From Candidatus Zixiibacteriota bacterium (GTDB lineage Bacteria > Zixibacteria > MSB-5A5 > GN15 > JACZUZ01), in contig JADFNA010000023.1 of assembly GCA_022563625.1 (NCBI GenBank), positions 1 through 10,959 on the forward strand: DNA of 10,959 bases, read 5' to 3'. The notes under the pieces were generated by a model that saw only the letters and a program-made list of their open reading frames with translations, was not told where the DNA came from and searched no databases. Below are positions 5,871 through 10,959 of the stretch, piece after piece. Position 1 is the first letter of the stretch, and every line of letters begins with the position of its first letter. A program made the position numbers and the translations under genes.

Positions 5871-6331
5871 TTGAGTGTTATTTTCTGATATTCCTGGCCG
5901 ATTCGGAGTGTGACTGAATTCGGAGTGATTTTGGTTACGGTCGCGCCGCCGATGCGATCTCCCTGGCGGACTATACGCCCGTTGAGATACGCGGACGGCG
6001 CAGTGTCATTGTAGATGATCGCTTTGAGTTTGAATGAGCGCTTCACCTGCTTCGCTTGTTTTACCGATCTGGCGGGGCGCTTGTAAAATGGATCACGCGG
6101 CCAGGGCTGCGCATCGCGCTCGGCCAACTGCGCTTCAGATATTTCAGGCAGGGTGTCGAGAGCAGGCGCTGCCGCGCCGGGGGCCGGTGTTATCTCCGGT
6201 GTTAATGGCGCCTGGACCGCCGCTGCTTCCGAACGTTTTCCGTTTGAACCGAACGGATAATTATAGCCCGCCCAGACGACAGTCATGATCAAGATGATCA
6301 CCAGCAGGATACGGCGGTTCTTTTCACTCAT
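5867..6331 (-). CDS. PilP/GspC-like inner-membrane linker protein
   Basis: The protein has 154 residues. A short cytoplasmic start (MSEKNRR) and one membrane helix (8-23) precede a Pro/Ala-rich periplasmic linker (34-75). An RDPF motif (79-82), typical of this family, and a beta-rich homology region follow (100-154, KLKAIIYNDTAPSAYLNG, then GDRIGGATVTKI). This is the GspC/PilP architecture, in which the C-terminal domain contacts the N-domains of the secretin and so links inner and outer membrane parts. It has no lipobox, so it is anchored by a helix like GspC and unlike the lipoprotein PilP. Four-base ATGA overlaps join it to the gene on each side, immediately before the secretin it should bind. 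Confidence 0.82.
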   Translation of the reverse strand: MSEKNRRILLVIILIMTVVWAGYNYPFGSNGKRSEAAAVQAPLTPEITPAPGAAAPALDTLPEISEAQLAERDAQPWPRDPFYKRPARSVKQAKQVKRSFKLKAIIYNDTAPSAYLNGRIVRQGDRIGGATVTKITPNSVTLRIGQEYQKITLK

Positions 6332-6909
6332 TTGGCGGCCATTTCCTTTTCGGATGTCCCCAGTATCGCCTCGAAACGGATGTTATATTCGGCCGGCACA
6401 TATCCTCTTTCGCGTTCAATAACGCGCAGATTTTGCAGTCTGACAAACAGCGTCGATTGTTCCAGGTCGCGGATAAACATGCCTGCGCCACTAAATCCAC
6501 CGGCAATCCGAATCGCCATTTCTAAAAACTGTGGAGCTCCGTCGGCCGGCGTTTCACGGTTGAGTCTGAGCATTTCCTCCACGGAGGGGCTGATTTCTTT
6601 GACTCTGACATGGTGTTTTTCGGCCATATCAGTCAAAGCGCCGACAATCTCAAGCACTTCGTCCCGGTTATACAGGCCCGCCAGAAGGCTGATGCGCCGG
6701 TTCTCTAACTCCCGCCTTCGCTCGAGATAGGTGTTTATTGTCAGCATGGTTGTTTGATAATCCAGAAGTTTCGCAGTCAATAGGGCTGTTTCTGATTTCA
6801 CTTTGATGCGTTCTCGATCAAGCGGGCCGATGACGAACAGGCTGCATAACAGGCACACAGTTCCGATGCAGCCGATTAGAGCTGCGTATCGTTTCTGTGT
6901 TGCGCTCAC
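6328..6909 (-). CDS. PilO/GspM-like assembly protein
   Basis: The protein has 193 residues. One N-terminal membrane helix (9-28) is followed by a coiled coil with many charged residues (32-72) and a ferredoxin-like periplasmic domain (about 84-185: VLEIVGALTDMAEKHHVRV, then FLEMAIRIAGGF and the final strand around YNIRFEAIL). This is the PilO/GspM layout; such proteins pair with PilN/GspL through the coiled coils and periplasmic domains to form the inner-membrane platform. It starts at GTG 6909 within a GTGA overlap with the preceding PilM-PilN gene and ends in an ATGA overlap with the PilP-like gene, so translation is probably coupled. Sequence similarity alone is weak in this family; the call rests on topology and gene order. 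Confidence 0.82.
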   Translation of the reverse strand: MSATQKRYAALIGCIGTVCLLCSLFVIGPLDRERIKVKSETALLTAKLLDYQTTMLTINTYLERRRELENRRISLLAGLYNRDEVLEIVGALTDMAEKHHVRVKEISPSVEEMLRLNRETPADGAPQFLEMAIRIAGGFSGAGMFIRDLEQSTLFVRLQNLRVIERERGYVPAEYNIRFEAILGTSEKEMAAK

Positions 6910-8546
6910 AGTTTCGCCTGCATGTTCAATGTAAATGTTACTGTTCTGATTCTGCCGGTGATGCTTTTGCCGTGCTGCTCCAGCGTCACGTTTGAAAACA
7001 AAGGTGATCCATCGAGCCGCCCGATGTAATCCGCCAGCGACACTTCCGGGGCCAGCGCCGACGTGACTACTGCGCCGGTTACCGATGTGCGGCCGCCGTT
7101 CGCTCTTGGAAAATACTCAAAGTATTTCAAGCGTACATTGGACGGCGAGAGCGCTGCAATTTCCTTGAGCGCGAGATAGTGCTGCGTGTCTTCACGCTGA
7201 AGCCGGTCGATAATCGATTGCTGGCGTGCGAGTTCCTGTTTGAGAATGCGATAGCTCGCATAGGCCGGTGAGCGTTCAAATCGCTCGACCTGTGTGGCGG
7301 CTGTTTCGCGATCATGTATTGATGCGGCCAGTTGAAAACGCGAGACCTGCCATAGTCCCGCCAGGGCTATGAGCGCCAGCGCCGCGGCATTTATCGCCAG
7401 CCGTTTGAATCGTTTCAGTTTGCGCTCTTCACGGACCGAGGGCGCTGTCAGGTCAGTTAATAGATACCCGCTAGTGGCGGTGGCCAGGGCCGGGAGAACT
7501 GTAGGAATTGTGTCGGCCTGAATTTCGTTCATCACACGGGCGGTCCGGAATGCCTCGGCAGGAAAGCGGACGAAGCGAACGCCGAATCGGCCTGTCAGCC
7601 GGTCAATTAAATCGTCAGTGTAGGCCAGGTCTCCGTATATGTAAAACGTATCGAACTTGTCAAAGCTGGCCTGGGCGCCGTAAAAGTCCAGGCAGTTCTG
7701 AATTTCGGTCACCAGACCCTCGGTGAAATTATCAATCAAACGGGGTAACAGGCTTTCTGCGACTTTGTCAGCAGAACCGGGGTCTCCGAAAGCTACCGAG
7801 CCGATGCCGCCACGGTGCATGAACTTCAGACGTGAGCCTTGATAAAGCGCGATGTGCGTATAACTGGGGCAGATATTCAGCAAGCCGTAAGGACGGTCTT
7901 CGGAAAAGTCGGGAAGTTTGCGGATGGCGAATCCCAGCGCTTCGGCGTCCTGGTAGATGAATTCGAAATCGACACCCAAATCGTTGAAGAAGGACAGGCG
8001 TTCGTCCACATAGGCGCTTGAGACAGCGAGAATCGTGATCTCGTATTCGCGGGTGTTGCCGGAAATGTGTTCTTCGGCTACTCGATAATTCCAGTAGGCG
8101 TCTTCCAGTGGAAACGGCGTCTTTTTGTTTCCCTCGAAGTAAACGGCGCGTCCCAATTCGTCTGCCGGCATTTTGGGTAGACGCAAAGTTCGCAGCGCAG
8201 CTTGGTTAGACGGCAGGCTGAGTGTGTAACGGGGCGAGCGAAATCCGTGATGGTCGAAGAGACGCTGCAATTCATCCTTAAAAAAGACAAACGGCATACT
8301 GGATTGTCTTTCGCCGGCGGGCAGGTAGATCTTGCCAAAATCGATTAGCTTTGTGTGCCGCAGAGTCTTTTGGACGAAACAGTATTGGAGCGAGTCGTCG
8401 TCCAGATGAAACACAACAGATTGGCCGTAGTAAGGATCGCGCGGCGGCAGAAGGGTGTCCACACGTTTTCCCGCGCTGGATTCGGCGGAATCCGGCTTGC
8501 TTTTGTCCGTCTTTCGGACCATGAGTTTTTCGAGTAAACCGCGCAT
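6906..8546 (-). CDS. PilM-PilN fusion protein (GspL-like)
   Basis: The protein has 546 residues. The cytoplasmic actin-like PilM domain spans about 40-365. The clearest marker is LPSNQAALRTLRLPKMPADE (111-130), followed by KKTPFPLEDAYWNYRV (141-156). One membrane helix (about 384-403), a coiled-coil segment (405-455) and a ferredoxin-like periplasmic PilN domain (456-546) follow. Separate PilM and PilN genes are usual in type IV pili, while one chain with this order is the GspL layout of type II secretion. The nucleotide-binding loops look degraded: no DIGS-like loop near 45-52, LLNICPS (222-228) where LVDIGA-type is expected, and YGDLAY (304-309) where a GG is common. No ribosome binding site is obvious before ATG 8546; GGGGG lies too far away. 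It opens the second block of the operon after a 222-bp gap. Confidence 0.9.
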   Translation of the reverse strand: MRGLLEKLMVRKTDKSKPDSAESSAGKRVDTLLPPRDPYYGQSVVFHLDDDSLQYCFVQKTLRHTKLIDFGKIYLPAGERQSSMPFVFFKDELQRLFDHHGFRSPRYTLSLPSNQAALRTLRLPKMPADELGRAVYFEGNKKTPFPLEDAYWNYRVAEEHISGNTREYEITILAVSSAYVDERLSFFNDLGVDFEFIYQDAEALGFAIRKLPDFSEDRPYGLLNICPSYTHIALYQGSRLKFMHRGGIGSVAFGDPGSADKVAESLLPRLIDNFTEGLVTEIQNCLDFYGAQASFDKFDTFYIYGDLAYTDDLIDRLTGRFGVRFVRFPAEAFRTARVMNEIQADTIPTVLPALATATSGYLLTDLTAPSVREERKLKRFKRLAINAAALALIALAGLWQVSRFQLAASIHDRETAATQVERFERSPAYASYRILKQELARQQSIIDRLQREDTQHYLALKEIAALSPSNVRLKYFEYFPRANGGRTSVTGAVVTSALAPEVSLADYIGRLDGSPLFSNVTLEQHGKSITGRIRTVTFTLNMQAKL

Positions 8547-8768
8547 ATAAACTAGTTATCGCCCCCTGGGGGAGACAGTTTACTTTTTCAGAGACAAGAA
8601 GTTAAAGAGTTGGCGGCCGCGTGGATTGGGTCTGCCAAACGCTTCTGAGTGAAACATTACACATCACACATGGTCGAATTCCGCTGTGTGAACAGGCGCC
8701 CACCGGTCATGTTCAGGATTGAAACGGAATTGCAGTCGAGAATAAAAAAGAAAAGCGCTGTTATTTTT
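8547..8768 (-). other. 222-bp gap inside the pilus operon
   Basis: No gene is seen. On the minus strand a T-rich tract follows an AGCGCT palindrome (near 8740-8760), a weak terminator at best. A CCCCC-T-GGGGG hairpin lies near 8562-8572. A weak promoter-like pair (TTTAAC, 18 bp, TAAACT) lies on the minus strand before the PilM-PilN gene. It is the only real break in an otherwise overlapping gene series, so an internal promoter or processing site is plausible. Confidence 0.3.
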
Positions 8769-9587
8769 TCACGGACAGATATTTGATGAAGGGAGGCGCA
8801 AGACGCCGGTCGAAGTGTTGGCGACTGTGGAGCGCGGCAGAATGCTGATGAACGACTCAACGCTATCCAGCGCGATAGTATCAATGGCGATCACCGTGCG
8901 GATGCCAACCGGAATGCCGGTGAAGCTGAAATTACCGTCCCCGCCAACCGCCGATGTGTCTCGAGTTGTTCCACCGATTCCGTCTGGATATGTGACTACT
9001 GCGACAACATTTACACTGCAAATTCCGGGAGTTGATCTGTCCGCCCCCAAAATCGTTCCTGAGAAACTGCAATTGAGCAAGTCGGCGCTGGTTGCGGCTA
9101 TCTTATGGGACAGAGTAGAGCCGGAGCCGGTTGACTGGACAGTTACACCTCCGGTATAGACATAGGCTGTTCCCCAGGCGTCATTTTGGAATTCGCCTGA
9201 GGCTTCCTCGAAATTGTCACGAATGTAAGGTCCGACCCAGGTTGTGTATCCTCCGGGATTAGTTGTCAGGTCTGTGAGCGAAGCAGGCAGCGCCCCGATG
9301 TCACCGACATAGCCGAATTCAGGGCCTGACAGACTTCCTGAAAGCGTGTATTGACCGGCGACAGCCTGAGCAATGCGCTCCATTTCGGCCTCAGTTTCCA
9401 CGCGTTTTCCCTCGTCCAGAGCCGGTTCCAGTGATTGGACCGCGATTGATGCCGCCACGGCCAGAATGACAAGCAGCGCCAGTACCCCCACAAGTGCGAA
9501 CGCTCTCTCTCCACGTAATATGACCGTCGGTATTCGAGAACTCGGCGGCCTTTGCGACCGTACAACAATCAACATTTCCGGTCTCAT
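8769..9587 (-). CDS. Divergent GspG-like pseudopilin with transthyretin-like C-terminal domain
   Basis: The protein has 272 residues and is a paralogue of the product of the gene upstream. After a long 29-residue leader comes a hydrophobic helix (FALVGVLALLVILAVAASIAV, 30-50). The GspG core follows (FGYVGDIGALPASLTDL 91-107, NPGGYTTWVGPYIRDNF 110-126, NDAWGTAYVYTGG 135-147), then a beta-rich carboxypeptidase-regulatory or transthyretin-like domain (about 174-255, with TYPDGIGG and SFTGIPVG). The processing site is unusual: Ala replaces Gly before Phe30, and Gly34 stands where mature pilins have Glu5. Three cysteines (173, 190, 271) are present. It lacks the last domain seen in its paralogue. 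The start codon shares one base with the previous stop (TGATG). It may be an uncleaved membrane protein, a minor pseudopilin or a decaying copy. Confidence 0.85.
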   Translation of the reverse strand: MRPEMLIVVRSQRPPSSRIPTVILRGERAFALVGVLALLVILAVAASIAVQSLEPALDEGKRVETEAEMERIAQAVAGQYTLSGSLSGPEFGYVGDIGALPASLTDLTTNPGGYTTWVGPYIRDNFEEASGEFQNDAWGTAYVYTGGVTVQSTGSGSTLSHKIAATSADLLNCSFSGTILGADRSTPGICSVNVVAVVTYPDGIGGTTRDTSAVGGDGNFSFTGIPVGIRTVIAIDTIALDSVESFISILPRSTVANTSTGVLRLPSSNICP

Positions 9588-10735
9588 CAGATGACCACTG
9601 TGAGGGTTATGACATCACCATTACTGAAAGTGACAGTTACGTCGGTATTATCGGGAACATCCGCGCTGGCTCCGCCGCACAGGGCATCGCTGAAGTCTCT
9701 GACTTTGATCGTAAGGTTCGGAGGCGAAGGCGCCATTGTGTTAGTGGGCGAGACAAAAACAGTGTCGCCGCTGGAAAGTTTGTTGCAGTCATTAAAAAAG
9801 TAAATCGCTGTACCCAGGTCTACTTGCTCAGCGTAGATGGTTGGAGAGGCGTCCCAGGTGATAACCATCCATGAAATTTCCAAGTTGGAGCCGCCCGTGT
9901 TCTTTATGTCGAGCCTGAATAAGTCATCTTTGATCTCTCCAGTTCCGGCGACGTATTCGATAACACCGGGCGTCCCGCCGGTTGTTTCTGTCCAGTAGCC
10001 CGCGCCGAAGCGCAAATTGTCCACAAATCCACCCACTCGCGGCGCAACGGAAACGAATGTCTCCGCCGTGTCATTTTGGGTACTGTAAACTGAGCGGATT
10101 GACTGATTTCCCATCGGAATGCCGCTGATAGTGAACGAACCTGCACTGTTGGGGGTCACCGTCGTAGTTGTCAGTCCACCGACTCCATCCGGATAGGTCA
10201 ACGTCACGGTTACATTCACCGAATCCGCTCCGGGAGGAGCGCCGTCACGGTCGAGTATGACACCGCGCACTGTATTCGAAAGCAGATCGGCGCTTATATT
10301 TGCGAATTGCTTGGTGATATTTGCCCCTGATCCGGTGGATTGTATTGTCAGCCCGCCGGTATAGACATAGTTAGTGTTCCATGGGTCAGTCTTAAAGTCG
10401 TCGGTGTTTTCGTTGAAGTTGTCGCGCACATACGGGCCGTTCCAGGTTGTATACCCGCCGGGATTAGTCACCAGGTTATCCAGATTAGCCGGAAGCGCCC
10501 CGACATCGCCGACATAGCCGTAATCGGTGCGCGCCCCGCCAGAAATAAGTTTGTCCTCGCCGACAATCGCATCGGACAGCCGCTCCAATTCTTGCTGGGC
10601 CTCCAGATGACGCGAATTATCGACTACGCTTTCCAGAGAGGACGTCGCCACTGCCGCGATTATTCCGAGGATCACGATTACCAGCACAACTTCGACAAAG
10701 GTAAACCCGCGCTGTTTAGCGCCGCCCACTACCAT
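9587..10735 (-). CDS. GspG-like pseudopilin with two C-terminal beta domains
   Basis: The protein has 382 residues. A standard prepilin signal is present: basic leader MVVGGAKQRG, cleavage after Gly10, then FTFVEVVLVIVILGIIAAVA, with Glu15 as the mature Glu5. The core is that of a major pseudopilin: DYGYVGDVGALPANLDNL (71-88), NPGGYTTWNGPYVRDNF (91-107) and TDPWNTNYVYTGG (116-128). A transthyretin- or carboxypeptidase-regulatory-like domain follows (about 155-240; YPDGVGG, FTISGIPMGN). A further beta-rich domain (245-382) has two cysteines (317 and 353) that could form a disulfide and no recognised family. Most GspG proteins are about 140 residues, so this is an enlarged form. GGAG lies seven bases before the ATG, which overlaps the preceding stop by seven bases. 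Ordinary peptidase processing is expected, although the peptidase gene is not here. Confidence 0.9.
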   Translation of the reverse strand: MVVGGAKQRGFTFVEVVLVIVILGIIAAVATSSLESVVDNSRHLEAQQELERLSDAIVGEDKLISGGARTDYGYVGDVGALPANLDNLVTNPGGYTTWNGPYVRDNFNENTDDFKTDPWNTNYVYTGGLTIQSTGSGANITKQFANISADLLSNTVRGVILDRDGAPPGADSVNVTVTLTYPDGVGGLTTTTVTPNSAGSFTISGIPMGNQSIRSVYSTQNDTAETFVSVAPRVGGFVDNLRFGAGYWTETTGGTPGVIEYVAGTGEIKDDLFRLDIKNTGGSNLEISWMVITWDASPTIYAEQVDLGTAIYFFNDCNKLSSGDTVFVSPTNTMAPSPPNLTIKVRDFSDALCGGASADVPDNTDVTVTFSNGDVITLTVVI

Positions 10736-10959
10736 AGCGCTACTCCAAAAGTAAGATTTACAGTCACCGTGGCGCCGGGGGCAACGCTAATCTGCTCCAC
10801 AACCGTGTCGGACAAGGGGACATAGACTGCTCTGAGTGTGTGGTTACCTGCAGGTATTGCCCCTACGGTGAAAGTTCCGGAAGGCGCAGGCAGGACTGAG
10901 CTGCTGACCACGCCGCCGACACCATCAGGATGGACGACCGAAACAGTGACACTGTCACG
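10729..10959 (-). CDS. C-terminal part of a third pseudopilin paralogue (cut by right edge)
   Basis: Seventy-six codons are visible before the TAG at 10729-10731; the frame is open to the window end. The residues HPDGVGG, then GTFTVGAIPAGNHTLRAVY and VAPGATVTVNLTFGVALW align with the transthyretin-like domain of the next gene (YPDGVGG, GSFTISGIPMGN, VAPRVGGFVDNLRFGAGYW). The protein stops where its neighbour continues into a final domain, so it resembles the shorter form. The N-terminal pilin part, if present, lies beyond the window; I infer it from the tandem arrangement. Its end overlaps the next start by seven bases. Confidence 0.75.
   Translation of the reverse strand, partial: RDSVTVSVVHPDGVGGVVSSSVLPAPSGTFTVGAIPAGNHTLRAVYVPLSDTVVEQISVAPGATVTVNLTFGVALW

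Noticed and set aside
4605..5874. Several plus-strand open frames opposite the secretin gene
   Set aside because: The minus-strand frame encodes an unmistakable secretin with all signatures; the plus frames are its shadows.
10340..10825. A 161-codon plus-strand frame opposite the pseudopilin start
   Set aside because: It lies across a clear prepilin signal and the GspG core on the other strand and has no recognisable domain.

Overview
The window is a stretch of bacterial chromosome with moderate GC content. It comes from an organism with a double membrane, because it encodes an outer-membrane secretin, an inner-membrane assembly platform and prepilin-like proteins. I cannot place the organism from sequence alone. 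GspG-like pseudopilins carrying a C-terminal transthyretin-like domain, next to a PilM-PilN fusion, make me think of uncultivated FCB-type lineages such as Zixibacteria, but that is an impression and not a demonstration.

Left part (1 to about 2610) is accessory. It holds the 5' part of a minus-strand gene of unknown function that runs off the left edge, then a MITE-like imperfect palindrome (641-762). Next is a membrane-anchored low-complexity protein (807-1601) whose reading frame contains short GC-rich palindromic repeats. A 103-residue protein with a sigma-70 region 4-like helix-turn-helix (1697-2008) and a 59-residue ORF with a very good ribosome binding site (2231-2410) follow. The stretch 2374-2612 has several hairpins, a possible three-way-junction RNA and a strong intrinsic terminator.

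Middle part (2640-4532) has three plus-strand genes: a ZIP-family metal transporter, a membrane-anchored rhodanese and a MauE/DoxX-type membrane protein with a CxC motif. The last two are 3 bp apart and look like a periplasmic thiol or sulfur-redox pair. A TTGACA box and an inverted repeat lie just before the transporter.

Right part (4521 to the right edge) is a minus-strand operon for a type IV pilus or type II secretion-like machine. In transcription order it holds the 3' end of one pseudopilin, a canonical GspG-like pseudopilin, a shorter paralogue with an altered prepilin-peptidase site, a 222-bp gap, a PilM-PilN fusion (the GspL architecture), a PilO/GspM-like protein, a PilP/GspC-like protein and a short secretin. 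The genes are joined by 1, 4 or 7 bp overlaps except at the 222-bp gap, so they are probably co-translated. The assembly ATPase, platform protein and prepilin peptidase are not in the window and would have to lie upstream (beyond the right edge) or elsewhere. The secretin gene ends by overlapping the MauE-like gene tail to tail by 12 bp.
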